The notes below the pieces were generated by a model. The model was not told the origin of the DNA. It did no database searches and saw only the letters and a list, made by a program, of their open reading frames with translations. Positions 24,306 to 38,060 of a DNA stretch of 64,000 nucleotides are shown here, in pieces. The position numbers were made by a program, and so were the translations under genes. Position 1 is the stretch's first letter; each line of letters opens with the position of its first letter. The stretch lies in NCBI GenBank assembly GCA_948567375.1, contig OX419755.1, forward strand, positions 4,593,001 to 4,657,000, read 5' to 3'. This stretch comes from Lunularia cruciata. Its lineage: Eukaryota; Streptophyta; Marchantiopsida; Lunulariales; Lunulariaceae.

Positions 24306-25815
24306 AAACTAAAACTTAAACACCTAAAACTTATTCTCAAAATTCACGTTCACAATCACATCAGTGTGATTCGCAGTACCTTGATATCATGGATATGCGT
24401 GCAATTAGAGCTTGTGGGAAGGATTTCTTGTATCGTCAAGTTGAGGCGTTCATCTGATTTTCCAGATGCAGGTTGTCAAAGCCACTTCATCCTGTCCTTT
24501 TTGCTGCTTCCTGATCACGCTTCAGAATCTTCACGGACAAGGTTTCTGTGGATGCAAAGATACTCTGGATGTATACAATTGGATCTATCATCAGGAATGG
24601 AGCGCGAGGGTAAGGATCCCGTTCTCTTAGATGGACACTCTTGCGCACAGCAGGAAGAAATGCCAGTCCCTGGATGTCTTTTAACGCCTTCGAAACCAGT
24701 GCAGGAAACGAGTTTGTTCAGTACTTCGCGATGAGGAACACGTGACGGCGACTGGTATAAGACGCACAAAGCCGTCAGACGACAGTGGCCCCAGACAAGA
24801 GCAGCCCCGACTTTAATGTGCAGTGTAATGATATCGCAAAGGAGAACCTCATCTGTTGACACGAGTGATGGGACTAGAGAGTCAACATGCAACAAGAGCG
24901 TGCTGATTCTAAGGATGTCGTCCTAGGAATGATTAAGAAGACGTTTTATCTCTTGCCAAGCTTTCACGAGACCCCCTTGAAATCAGCGTCAGGAGCAATG
25001 AGAGAATATTCTTCCACGACCGTTGGCAGCAACACAGATCTGAGTGGTGGGCTATCGCTATACATCAGACGAGTTCAATCTCTGTGTGGTTATTGTCCGG
25101 ACCTAAGTTTACGATTACCGTCAGGTTTGGGTTGATAATGTAGTTGTATGGTCTCTTCTTGTACCAAGTCGGTGGTCATAATTCTTAATAGGCAGTTTAG
25201 GGATATGCAATGTCCAACCTCTGGAAAGTATCAGAAGAGTTTCATTACGTCTGAACATTGCACAGTACAAATGCAACTCTATCTGCAGTCTGATCACATT
25301 TCTTGAGTTTGACATACAAACGCGAGCGGACTCAGGGTACGAGTTGTTTCTTCGGGTTTCACAGAACCTGAAACACAGATGGGATATGCATCAAGAATAT
25401 ATAAATAATCAATGTGATTTTACAATCTAAATTCACATCCGAACAGTCCCAAACACAAGACCAGTCAAACACTAGTCCAGTGCCTGAACCTGCAAAGTCC
25501 TCTACGCTTTTCACCAAAACAATTTCGAACGGACTGTAACATCAAACCAACGGCTGGAACAGCAGAAAACTCGTCCGATTGCTCCTATACCACACAGCCA
25601 ATTCAGTACTATACATCACACAAACTTGATCGTGTGGATCATGGATTAGCTTCCGCACGAGATGCAGTACAGAATCAGCACTGGAACACTAGAAACTGGA
25701 TGGAATAAGGCATGACGTACTTCAGAAAGACGACTATAGCCAGGGGCGTACAATATCACACTTCTTCCCACAGATAAATGTATCTGATAAGATGAAGAGT
25801 GGTGGAAGAAATTAC
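24306..25815. other. 3' region of the LpxA gene; last coding exon not resolved
   Basis: The LpxA reading frame is clear down to 25816 on the minus strand, ending in a good GT donor. The expected last 20 or so codons should lie here. One possible exon with an in-frame acceptor starts at 25688 and runs to a stop near 25542, but its product matches the family only weakly. The remaining frames (24300-24734 +, 24515-24895 -) show no known domain. Confidence 0.4.
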
Positions 25816-28272
25816 CAGTTCAGAAAGCCTCTCTTCCACTCCACCCGCATTCATATCGCTGTTCATGAATAGCTTTTGGTACGCCTTACGTATGCTTCGA
25901 ACCTGTAACAACATTCTTTTTTAGTTACCGGATCGTTCTCATAGACTGTATATTGTATCCAACTCTAGGACCTTCTAATGGTAGCTGCTCCATAGATCAT
26001 GAAGAACCCTACAGTAACCCATGAAAGGATTGATTCTGTCCGCACTATAGTATTATACCTCGAGATCTGAAAAGCCGCATCTTCTCATGCCTTCTAAGTT
26101 TAACCCTCGCAATTCGGCTCTATCCCCAGCCACCATCATGAACATGGGAATATCTCTGTCCACCTGAAACCCGTTGTAATAACAGCCACCTCAGAAACGG
26201 TCCGCAGAAAGATCGAACACAGTTACTACACTCTCACAAATCGAACAGGGTCTCGTTTTCCTCGAAACAAGAAGTTTAGGAATTTCTTTTGAATATTTTC
26301 ACTAAGGAAGCAACTTCTGCAAATCCCTCCTAGTGCTGACCGTGCAGATGCATTCGCACAAATTCAAGGAGCCATACGCACCATAGATCCTCCAGCTAGA
26401 AAAGAGTACGACCCTATATGACAAAATTGGTGCACTGCCACTGCCCCACCTGTGTGCACCAGATCCTGCAGCACAGTTCCACACTCTTCAACATTTTTGC
26501 TCGGAGTTTCCATTTAAGAACCCTGAAAATGGATATGCAGAAGATTGATAATCGAGTCTGATAGTTCATGCAGGCAAAAGACGTTATGTATTTGAAGGGT
26601 TTCTATTCAGAGAAATTGAGGGCAGAAATCGAACGAGAGTAATGGCAAGGGAGAGCATACCTCCAAAACCACATGGCCTCCTAGAAGTGTGCCATTGGCC
26701 AGAATATTTCGATTTCCGACCTTGCAGTCATGTGCGATGTGGCAAGAGCCCATGACAAGGTTATCACTGCCCAAGATCTACACAACAATCCAATCAAGTT
26801 AACAAAAGGTGAAGACCAGTGGGTGGTGATGACTGATTCAGTAAACTTCTAACCGAACCCAAGTTCGACGATCCAAAATTCTTGAAAATAGCAGTTGGAC
26901 AAGACTCTTGAGGCAGAAGTGAGACTGACCGTGTCGTCATCTGCCTTAGAAGATCGATGAATGCTCGCGAATTCTCGAATGTCGTTGTTGTTTCCAATGT
27001 ACAAACTACATTCATCCCCTTCCTGCGTACCGCAAGTGCAAGTAAGAAATGGACTGATGACAATATTCAGACAGTTCAGACTTCAAGTAAGAGGAAGTTA
27101 GATGGACCACAACTAACTGCATATCTTCCATAATGCTAAAGTACATTTCCAATGGCAGAGGGATGGGATGTAAACCTTATACTTCATATCCTGACACTTT
27201 ACCCCAACCACAGCATGATACCCAAAGGAGTTGTTGTCCCCGATAACAGTTTTCCCCGGGATATCTGCACCGACCACTGCACCACTACCAACCAATAACC
27301 CAACCATACCCCAAACTGTTAACGGTACGGCACGTGATGCTCAAGGAGAAAATGAGGATGATATTTCTGCGGGCAGTTTATTCAGGCATACACAAAATCT
27401 GCAGATATTTCTAGAGACAACTAGCATAATCTTGTCAAAATCGCAGACAGACTTAAGACCAGAGACACAATATTCACAGGAGTAGATTTCGAAACGACAT
27501 AACATACTCACGTTAAAAGTACACAGTTCTCCCCCAACTGTGTATCGCCAGCAACATGGCTACCAGGGTGCAAGATACAGCCATTCCCAAGCCTCACCTT
27601 CTGTCCAACTGTACAGAAAGGGCCTATTTCCACTCCCTGTATACAAAAGATATCAGAGTGGATGATCAGACTGATACTGAACCAAAAGAGGCACACTACA
27701 CAGAGAATGATTAGGTTGAAAGTGAAAATACCGAGTGTAGATCCAGATGTTGAATGATTGAGGTCCAACCAGTTACAAGAACCAGTAAGGAGACCCCCTA
27801 CAGTTCATGAGTTAAGGATAACAAGAAAGAATCAGGTTCACATATATTAAGCGGATCAAGAGAGACAAACGGAGAATCGATACAGTCAACCAATTTCGTT
27901 ACCTCCCCAATGATGGCATCTGGATGAACAACAGCCGTTGAGTGGATGATCCTGGAATCAGTGGTGGCACTTGGTGGATGGATCAGGCTTGCAGAGACAG
28001 TAGTACTCTTGGTCGAATTCTTGGTACAGATTTTCTCTACTGGTGTCAGTGACCTCTTCCTCAATTCAAAATCTGTGACAGGATTCATTTTTTTTAAGAT
28101 CAATTTAACGAGCATGAACACATGTTGATTTTTCTCGAAACATTTAACATTAGCAGGACAGACTTAAGACTCACCAGCAGTAGCCGTCACTCTCTGTAGT
28201 GTCAATATATTGGAGAAGTTGCACCCATTTCCCCAGAAGAGATGTTTTGTACAATTAAGTTTCGGTGCGGCT
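25816..28272 (-). CDS. lpxA: LpxA-type acyl-ACP:UDP-N-acetylglucosamine O-acyltransferase, probably mitochondrial (ends incomplete)
   Basis: Nine exons with agreeing phases and GT-AG borders: 28272-28175, 28072-27903, 27636-27512, 27284-27176, 27022-26930, 26777-26661, 26465-26382, 26163-26059, 25902-25816. Left-handed beta-helix hexapeptide repeats begin with [14 protein letters not shown] and continue with [28 protein letters not shown] and [15 protein letters not shown]. The catalytic His region [11 protein letters not shown] is present, as are GGHVVLE and [11 protein letters not shown]. The C-terminal helical part has [19 protein letters not shown] and [12 protein letters not shown]. The enzyme starts lipid A assembly; plants are known to carry a mitochondrial lipid A-like pathway. 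Residues before the helix (KHLFWGNG then [10 protein letters not shown]) fit a targeting peptide. The first exon with the ATG and the last ~20 codons are not resolved: the frame upstream of 28272 meets a stop, and a pyrimidine-rich acceptor (TTCTTGTTGCAG) ends there. Confidence 0.85.
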
Positions 28273-29400
28273 CTGCAACAAGAACCCTTCTGTCTTCCAC
28301 AGGTTATAGGACAACTCGTGTTAAATTTCGGTGATTAAGGTCCAATCGCCTACATAAATAAAACTTACAAGATCGAGACAACAACACGAAGTTCAAAGTT
28401 TGCAGTACATTGTATACGAGGCTACCGAAGAAAGAAGAAGTCGAATAAATAAACCGGTGACTCATTCCACACATTGAAGAGCTTCTCGAGGTAGTACACT
28501 CTTGGATAATGCCCACTCCTTCCACTGAAGATCCACTGCCTCCAACAATGCTGCTTCCCCCAGATCTCCTGGACGAAATCTTCCCCAAGCAGCTTCCCCT
28601 GAGAGTGTCCAACCTTTCGGTCCCAGAAACGCCACTACTCCTGACAGCTGAAGCACGAAGACACCTCAAACTGCCCACACCAACCATGGTCAACCTCCCT
28701 TTAGCTCCAACAGGGTGCAATTGGCCACAACCAGTGCCGCTGCTTCCAGTGGAGCTAAAGCTTGAGAATTTCCAGCCGTAAATCGTCCCTCCGGCTGCCA
28801 ACCCGTAAACATCAAGGGAACCCATCCAAACCTACAACACCCATGTAGACTTCCACACTCACCGATCTCCTCCACCTCTTTGGCTCGCACAACAATTGAA
28901 TCCCGGAATCAACCACTACAGAACCCATAAACCATCCATTACACCTGAACTCAAAATCAGTACAGTAATCAATCGTTCGGCAACACCACCAGTTCTCGCA
29001 GCAGAAGGTGGTGGCAGCCAGAGCATTTTAAACCCACAAGTATTTGAACATTACTATCTCCATATCCAACAAACCCACAATCTAGTCTCCTCTCCTGATT
29101 TTCACACACCACTGAATAAATTCTGAGTCCAACCTTGAAACTCAACTGGAGGGCCCCAAAACCCTGGATGCAACGCTGCTGTGGGGCTCTGGGTTTCTGT
29201 CAGCGACACCATTCGACCGCTGACGAGACCCTCCAAAGAAGACATTCACGACTCGGCCTCTGAGTTTAGGCACATCGTCGACTGGCTAATTGATTACCAA
29301 ATGATCTTCTCCAGAGCAGGATTTCGTGAATTCTGCTCGCCAACCCCCGCTGACTAACTATGGCTACTTATTAACCCCAGGTGATGGTAACACTGGTCGG
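28273..29400. other. 5' region of the LpxA gene, first exon not identified
   Basis: Two long antisense frames overlap here: 28304-28825 (-), Ser/Gly rich, starting MGSLDVYGL, and 28509-28781 (+), Pro/Leu rich. The minus frame could supply the missing first exon of LpxA, but I cannot find a donor that fits the phase with confidence. Neither frame shows a known domain. Confidence 0.35.
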
Positions 29401-31990
29401 CAACGAAAATAAATTTACAGAATACCGTCGCGCCTTGATAGCTGCAAGTTAATAGATGTGAATGTATAATTGCAAGGCCATCACTGTACCAAACATATAT
29501 AAATTCTTTAAAATTCTTTATGTAATTAATATATTTAGTCTATTTGATTTATAATATTTGCATTTAGTATCACGTAGATAATTATTTTCGAATATTCAGT
29601 CTCTATCTCTGTTCATTTCTTTTGAGAATTAACAGTAAATAAATATGATATCTTTAGATACTTATATAATATGGCATGAATTTCTGATATCTATCATTCT
29701 TTTTGTTTTTTGAGAGTACTTTTGAATCTTCATAGAGTTAACTTGCTGCAAGTAGATTATATAATTATTTATTGTTAATCCACGTGTCTTCCTTATTATG
29801 ATAAGCGTTCTAGAGGATCTATGTCTCTTCCTATTTATCCTTGATAAATAAATATCCAAACAAAGTTTCTCATGGAGGGTCGATATTTTCTCTTTATTTA
29901 GTTTCTCTTCATAGTGTATTTCTTCTCGATGGCAAAGATCATTTCAATTGCTATCAATGACCTCAATTGGTTTATGCATCTAATGACTCTTGTTTCAAAA
30001 TTGAATTTGTTAAGTGAATCAGTTTCCTATTCTATCAAGTAAAGTTCTAGAATGAAAATATCAAGAAAATCAACAAAGGTTGGGTTAAAATTTGGAGTAC
30101 TGTATATGAATGCATCCAGTGTAATGATAGAGATTTTGTCTACATTATTATAATGGACAAACTCGGATTCACTTACTGCCCATACAATATAGTCGAAGGT
30201 AAAGTGGAAGGAGTTACGCAAATAAAATATTTTTCACATTTATATCTCCCTCGCAAACAGATATAATATATTTGAAATCTTTTAGCCTGCTAGGAGTAAT
30301 TATAATTTGTAAACGCATATATGGATTCCATAGTTGTAACAGATAAACCATTTATTATTTATTTATTTGCAACACAAGTCATTTCACTATAAATACTTTC
30401 ATTTTTGACTATTTGACCTATTTCATGAATGCTCAAATAATAAAAAATGAAGGTAAAGATGAAAGTATTATTGCACTGGAGTTTGAAATGAAATTGAAAA
30501 GAGTTTCAAAGGCTCCTTAATGTCCATATTGCATCTATGAGACTAATTTTTAGCACTAAAGAAGAAAATAGAACCTATAAGAAATTCAACATGCAGCTAA
30601 CCCTTCTTGCTCTACTAAGGATTTGGAGACTCAATATGGAAATTTGTGTTGCACTTATTTTGAGTGGTGCTTGGTTAAATCAAGGACGGTAACTAATCGT
30701 AAGCATAATATAAGTACACATCACCAAATTTGGTTGTGTTACACACATAAGTAACTTAGAAGTCTTGAAATTAGTAAAGCATGTAGAGTATAAGACATCT
30801 AAAAGTAGATAGTGAATTCTTGTTATTCTTAAAATAATCAAAGTAATGAAAGTTTGATTCTTTTAAAAAGTTAACAATTTTAACAACAATAAGATTATAT
30901 CTCAACAATTTTTTTAACAAAGCAAACTAGAATTGTGGTTTTATTAGCTTATTTTACACAAGAAAAGTATCCACACTCTTTGTCAAAGAGTGGTCTTTCT
31001 CCATCTCATACATTCCATTAAGCATTTCATTTGAGATCCTTAAATCTTTTCCTTTTTTTATTTTGACTCAAATTTATACCCTTACTCACTTATATCTTTC
31101 TCTCTCTCTCTCTTTGCTAAAATTCAATTTACCATCAATGCTTTAAGTTCTTGATTAATATTCTGCATACTCTTTAGAACTTGTGTTCTTCTCTATTGTA
31201 TACAAGCATTAAATGATCTCATTGAAGAGTTTCTCTACTCAATAATAATAATCAAAATGAAGTATTTGTAATGAACTTTTGTTATTCAAATTTGTGAATA
31301 TTGTGGTAAGAACTAGTTGGTCCCACAAGGACACAAGTTGGAGATGACTAAAAATAAGATAAAAGTGTCACTATGATGACAATCTATTGTTTTGCATTTA
31401 ATCCTCTTAGGCAAAGTCATTCCCATAAGAGTGTAATGTCACCATTGTAGTACTTGACGTAGTGCAAAAAGATAAACAAAAAAAACTCACATTCATTATA
31501 GATTAATCTAAAGGATTAGTGAATATGCTGGTTCATTCATAATGATTCCTCAAACTCCAAGGTGGTCACTTCAACTTCTTTGTTGCTCAACCAAATTACT
31601 GATTACTATTGTCAAGGCATTCATAAGTTCTACAATCTGCAATCACCTCACAAAGTTCATGTTGTACAAAATCAGCAATATTAGGTGTTTTATGGATAGT
31701 GTACCAAAATACGCAAACAAGGAGTAACATCTTCCATAGGTCCAATCACTTTGACAACTACAACAATGAGACAACATTTCATCCTTTCTAGAGTGCACAA
31801 CGTTATAGGAATCCTTAATGACTACGCTATTGAATCTTATAGGTTAGTGTTACTTTGCAATATTCTAGGTGTTTGGCAACCTATCTCTATATTGTTTCTG
31901 ACCTCTATAGATCCCTTAGAGTTGCACACTTTAGTTCCACATGAATGATTCCACTCATTGAAGTGCTTTTGCTCATATATCAATATTCTT
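29401..31990. other. AT-rich, no gene recognised
   Basis: Base composition shifts sharply to AT here. Open frames are all under 70 codons. There is a TC microsatellite at about 31088-31111 and a small inverted repeat (AATACTTTCAT near 30394 and ATGAAAGTATT near 30458). This is probably old transposon or heterochromatic sequence, but no element can be named. Confidence 0.45.
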
Positions 31991-31992
31991 CA

Positions 31993-32655
31993 TTATCATG
32001 CGTATTCACATTGCTACACAACATACATTTTTGTCAACATCTGATACTATAGAAACACAACTCACACACAAGTCATACATGAACTCTAAAGTGCCACAAT
32101 AATCAGTTCTTCTTCGACTCAAATCACACTCAAACAGATCAATACTTGATCATTCACTCAACACTTTGCCAACAATTGGGCATTGATTATAGTCAAGCCA
32201 CACCCACTCTAGCTAAGAGACTCCAAGTGACGCTTGCCGGCCTTTGCCCACCATAACCAAGAACTTGAAAGATCAAGATCAGAGAAGTGAGCTCTATAAA
32301 GTTGCACTTTGAAGGCGTACCCCTCTGCTCGACCTAGGTTTCCAGCCCTCATGGCGGTGCTGATGGCACATTAATGGTGCAAATGGTGCAAGTGATGGTG
32401 GGTAGCACCATGTGATCAATAGCCCTAACATGAAATCAGACTGCCAACAAGTAGTCCATGAGTAGTTACCAAAATACCTATTACTACCAACCCTACCACT
32501 ACAATGTCTGAGCAATGTAACCTTGGTGCTATAAATGTTGTGACAACTATTATGCGTATATACATCACTACATAACATACATCATTGTCAACATCATACA
32601 CTATAGGAGGACAAGTCACACATCAGTCATACATGAACTCTAAAGTGCCACAATT
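31993..32655. repeat. Direct repeat pair (about 110 bp, 557 bp apart)
   Basis: The stretches 31993-32110 and 32550-32655 share, with few changes, CATAACATACAT..TTGTCAACATC, ACTATAG and CATACATGAACTCTAAAGTG then CCACAAT. They lie just beyond the 3' end of the integrase of the minus-strand element D. They may be part of that element's 3' untranslated region or LTR, whose edges I could not define. Confidence 0.55.
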
Positions 32656-32699
32656 GTCTCCTAGCTGGCAGTTAGGTCTCTTCAACTCTAGATAGCCAT

Positions 32700-35600
32700 C
32701 TACTCCAAGTATATGGTATACCTTATGGTGGCCAAAGATCAGAAGGCCGGGTGCTATCAAGTCCCATCATTAGTCACCTATTTGCAATCTATACTATATA
32801 AAGGGTGAACTAGCTATAGTTCAAGTACAGCTAGGACATAACCACTATCCTTGAGGAACCACCATGAGAGGAGGAGTCAAACATGCCATATGCCATCCTC
32901 TCAAATAGCTATCACACAATAACATAGAAGTAGCTCCACCAAAAGAGCCGCATAATATACATCACAAGCCTGCATGTACAAGTGCCAAGCTTGGGTCCAT
33001 AGTAACATCAATATTTGGGAGGTGCATGGTGTACAATTGTGCACATGATCCTTCTAAAAAACACCATCACTTCCTTCCAACACAAAGTCTCTAGAAGGCA
33101 AAACCTCACACACTCTCAAGATAGTAGCCTTTAGTAACATCAAGTGTTGTTGATACTCACCGCTATATACTCACCTAGATGAATCAATAGATCAAGGATC
33201 TATAACTTCCTCCTCAAATAGTAGCATAGTGTACAATATCCCTATGTTGAGCAATTGCCCAGTTCCCAAAGGCCATTGGCATCACTCTCCAAAAGATCTC
33301 TGGCCATTGAGAACATACGCTCATCCATATGTTTGGATCATCCAAGTCCAAAATTATAGTAGCATCTTGACAAATGGCTGTAGATAAATTTGGATCTCAT
33401 CCATAGAATAGAAAGTAAGCAGAGAAGGATGCAAAGGAGGCTTGCTAGCTGAACCAATAGCCCATGGCCAAGTAAGGTAATTAGAGATCCCAATCTCCTA
33501 AGTGGCCTCTTTGCAAAACATATTTACAAAATCCTCTCTTCATTGTCTAAACCACTCTCTCTACTAAGCCATCTACCTTAGGGTGATCTCAAGAGGTAGT
33601 ACAATGATAAATCAAGGCCCTATCATATAAGACCTAAAACTCCCCCAAGAACTATGTACCTTGATTAATCAAAACCTCAAAGGGTGCACCAAAATTACTA
33701 AGAACCCAATCTTGGAATGAGTAAGCCATCCCTTCACTGAACTTGTCAAGAAGTGTCACCAACTCTATCTACTTAGAGAAGTGCTCAACCATAACCAAAA
33801 CATATTGATGATGTCTCACAATCAACAATAAGGTCCAAGAGAGTCCAAACTCCAATGGTAGCCAAACCCTATGATAGGTAATGGGTGTAATTGTGGCATA
33901 AGAGCATTAAATGATGCTTTAACTTATTCATAAACCACACATCTGGCAACAAATTGCTATACATCAGTTTGCATACCAAGCCATCGATAATGACTCTAGA
34001 ATCAACTATATGTATGCTTTACTCCAAAATGTCCTAGGTCCTCATGGGTATGACAAACCTAGTGGTGGTGGTCTCTGAGATGGAAGTGGTACTACTCGCA
34101 CTCTACCATCCTCCCATACACAAAGAAGGTGTTTACCCTCCCATCTAAACTACCTAGCTTGTCAAAGAATATGGTTTCTCTTGTTGGCACCAACTATACC
34201 ACGCACAACACCAATGCAAAGATAATCCATTACTAAGATATCATCATGGATATCTTGCTGATTTGTATCACTATCTCCACCCTTTGGATCTATGACCTCA
34301 ATAGCTCCTCCTAGATGTACTAAGAGAGATACATCCAAAGCCTCAAAAAATATACATAGAAAGGTAGATGCATGCCAACCTGGCACCATCTCCTCATTTG
34401 TCTCACCATGCAAATGTGCTCCGGTCTGATCATATTGGTTGGGACATGGGTTTCTACTCAACCCATCTGGATCATGGTTCACCATTCTAGGTATGTGATT
34501 AACCATGAAATCATACTCCTATAAAATCAAAGCCCATCATGCAAGCTTCCATGAAAGCTTGTCAGACTCCATCAACCACTTCAGTGGTTGATGATCAATG
34601 ATGAGAGTGAAGGAGTTACCAAATAGGTAACATAAAAAATGTGCTATTGCCCACACTATTGCCAAGCACTATCCTTCACATGAACTATACTTTGCCTTTG
34701 CTGAATTGTTGGATCAACTAGCATAGGCCACCACAAACACTTTCCCCTCATCATCATGTTGGGTGAGCATTACTCCAAGCCCCAACATACTCCAATCAAT
34801 ATGAACTTGGAATGGTCATCCTCAAATTGATTTCCAAAGACTAGGAGCAAATGTTATTCTTTCTTTGAGCTCTTTAAAAGCTCTCTCATGCTCATCTTCC
34901 CCAACACTCATGTATAAACTTGGTCAACATTATCAAGGCCTTAGCAATGGCACTAAATCCTCTAACATATCAACAATAAAATTTTACCAACCCACAATGC
35001 TCACTTTCTACTCACATCCATAGGCCAAGGAATATGTGCAATAGCCTCTACCTTGGTCTGCTAAACACCAAGTCCTCCAAGGTAGATAGTATGACACAAA
35101 TACTTAACCTGCTTGTGGAAGAATCTACACTTCCTAGGATGTAATTTGGGTCCATGAGATCTCAATCTCTCCAACACCTCTAACAAATGCCTCTCAAGCT
35201 CCTCCACAATAGTGCTATAGACAAAAATATCATCAATATAGCACCAAGAAAAATCCAATCCTATTAGGATCTTGTCCATGAACCTTTGGAGCTAAGTATG
35301 AGCGTTCTTTAACCCAAATGGTAAGAAACTTCACTAATATAATACATCCTTGCTGTCATGATCAATAGCCCAAAACGTCTTGTACTCATCCTCCTCTTTG
35401 ATTGACAACTAATGATATCTTGCTCAAAGATCCAAAGTACTAAAGACCTTTGCATGCCCAATCCCATCAAAGATCTCTTCCAATGTAGGCATGGTATACT
35501 AATCAGCCCTAGTCTATTGGTTGATAAGATGATAATCTCTACACATCTGCCTATTTGTGCAGTTGCCATGCATATCCTTCTTGGATGGCACCACTATATC

Positions 35601-35950
35601 CAACGCATACTCTCCATGTGAAGTCTCTACCAAACCAGCCTCAAAAAGGTCTCTACTTTGGCTTTGAATCAATGCTCTCTCCATGTCTCAATATCTATAG
35701 GGATGTCAAAAACTAGTGTATCCCTAGTAAACTCAATCTAAATACTAGGTCCTTTTAGAGCACCCAATCTTTTTTGAAAGCAAAAAAACTCATGTAGCTC
35801 CTCAAGAACTTCCAAAATCTTTGTCTTTCCCCTCTTGTAAGCTTGGGTCCAAGATTTGGTTCCCAAGTATCCTTTGTAACTAATGTAGGAGTGGAAGACT
35901 ACAGACTGGCTACTACATTGGGCCCTTGGGAACAATAGTGTTATGCCCCT
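32700..35950 (-). mobile_element. Ty3/gypsy retrotransposon D, pol relic
   Basis: Minus-strand pol, read from 35640 downwards with many stops. RT lies at about 35640-35040 (PFGLKNAHT, then the active-site block CYIDDIFVYS). RNase H lies at about 34980-34440 (LTQHDDEGKVFVVAYAS, DHQPLKWLMESDKLSWKLA, HDPDGLSRNP). The integrase core is at about 33850-33500 (VLVMVEHFSK, LSNFGAPFEVLINQGT, DHPKVDGLVERVV). The gene order RT-RH-INT shows Ty3/gypsy. It differs in sequence from the A/A2 and B/C families. Upstream sequence is cut by insertion of element A2 at 35951, and part of D may continue at 43700 and beyond. LTRs were not found. Confidence 0.8.
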
Positions 35951-36308
35951 TGTAACAATATGGAGTTTAATGATGAAGTTAGTTAGGCTTAACAAAGTAG
36001 CAAATAGGTGAAATTAGCCTAGAATATTCCAAAAATATCTAGAAAGCTTCTTGGGAAGTTTCTCCGCTAGCTTAGCTTGCACCTCAAGTAGATAGCTTCT
36101 AGAAGGAAACTTCCTGAGAAACTTCCCAATTAACTTGGCTTGCACTCAAAAAAGAAGTTCAAGGAAAATTCTTGAGAAGCTTCTCAAGAGCCTTGTCTGC
36201 TCCATATAAATACCAAAGCCAAAGCTCATTCTAGGCATTTGAAGTTGCACACACTCAAGTATCCCAATGTGATCTTCCATTCTCCGATTTGCTCTTGGGT
36301 CTTTTACA
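35951..36308 (+). repeat. 5' LTR of element A2
   Basis: 358 bp, TGTAACAATA...CTTTTACA. It has a TATA box (TATAAATA, 36205-36212) and GAA/TTC clusters around 36097-36113. Shorter than the other LTRs of the family because of internal deletion. Confidence 0.85.
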
Positions 36309-38060
36309 TTAGTATCCAAGTAGGAATGGGATGGATGAAATTAATGGACCACCAAATTTATTTCTACCAAACCATTGGGATTTTTGTGTTTAGGTTCTAC
36401 CTTAGTATTTTTTCACATAGTTCATCATCTCACGCTTTGGGCAGGATTGTTTAATTATAATCACATTGTCTACTTTTGGTTGTAACTTATGGAGAATGAT
36501 GGACATGTTGCATCTATGTGTTAATAAATTAATAGATTGTGGGTGTGGTAATAGAGTAGTAACCATGGCAGCAATGCTCAAAGTTATTGTTATGCAACAA
36601 CAAATCAAGCACCTTGATTGTTGGATGAACAAGATCATCGATGACAAGAGCAAATAGAGAAAATACCAATTCAAGATGGAGAAGACCAAATCCGATTTCC
36701 AAAACCCAAGATTTTTTAAGGCAAGAATCTCTTGAGAGTAGTGAAGAATTTTTTTGTTTGACCATGATTGTTATTTCAAAGCTACCAACCTTCAAGACGA
36801 ACAAAAATAGATTCTCTTGGCTTCCAATCAATTGGATGGAGTAGCAAAGCTATAGTGGCGATTCCAAGTAGAGCAAACTGAACAAAATTTTTTTACACCA
36901 ATCTTGACATGGGCAGAATTTAAGATGCAATAATTGGTCAATTCCAAGCTATAAATGTTACACAAGCTGCACAAGATAGGTTGGTAGAGTTGAAGTAGAT
37001 TGGCTCTATAAGAAGTTACATCACACAATTCTAGAACACCATCATACAAATGCTAAATATATTGGAAGGTGAAGCTGCGGATCAATTTGTGAGGGGCTTG
37101 AAGTCACAAACCATATTAGATGTAACTATGCAAGAACCATAACACTTGGAAGAAGCCATGCAAATAGCGGAATACTTTGATTTCTTGGTTGCAACAACTT
37201 GGTCTCAACCTTACCCTCCACAAAACCTACCAATACACTACACATAGGCGGAGGAGTTGACACCAATGGAGATTGTTGTCATTCAATGGAGACCACTTGG
37301 CACTATGGATAGATAAAAACTACAAAAAATTGGTGGTTTTTCTATTATTGCCAAATTGGATATTGCATTGTTGAATGTCCATTCAAAAATGAACTATCTC
37401 AACAAGTCACCCAGATGAAGTTTGTGGAGCAGAATGATCAGGGAAATAGAGAATCCTAGTAGGAGAATTTGAGTTGCCTATTGGGAATTGGGTTAGTCCA
37501 ATGGGATTGAAGGCTCAACCTATGCAAGTTTGCTTTACTTGCAAGGTATGATTTTTGTAGGATTTTGGTTGATTTGGAAGTTCAAAAAATTGCTTGTCCA
37601 TGCAATTAGCAAAGGAATTATATATCTCTATCAAGCCAATAATTGGAAGTAGATTGATGATGGCAGATGGTAGAAAGATGTCTACATTTTGGAAGAAGAT
37701 AACTTTGTTTTCATGGTGTAGATCAAGCCAATTGCACAAGGAAAATATGAGGAGAATCAAGAACCTCATCAAGCAATGGTTGATCAAATAATTCAAGAGT
37801 TTGTGGATATATTTCCGGATGATCTACCAAAGGGATTACCCTCTTATCATGGTATGCTCTTCAAGATTGAGTTATTGCTAGGAAGTACTCTAGTGTGTAG
37901 ACCAATCTATCAACTCTCACAAAAGGAGTTGGAAGAGTTGCAAACAACACTTCTGGAGTTGTTGGAGAAGGATTTCATATGACATAGTACATCTCATTGG
38001 GGAGCACCGGTACTATTTGTTCCAAAGAAAGATGGAGGACTTCATTGTTGTATTGACTAT

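Noticed and set aside
24300-24895. Long frames on both strands downstream of LpxA
   Set aside because: Mutually antisense, no family resemblance; neither supplies the expected LpxA C-terminus.
28509-28781. Pro/Leu-rich plus-strand frame of 90 codons
   Set aside because: Low-complexity composition and antisense to a Ser/Gly-rich frame; it could be a shadow of an LpxA targeting exon.
30394-30468. 11-bp inverted repeat in the AT-rich part as a MITE end
   Set aside because: Too short, with no target duplication and no second copy seen.
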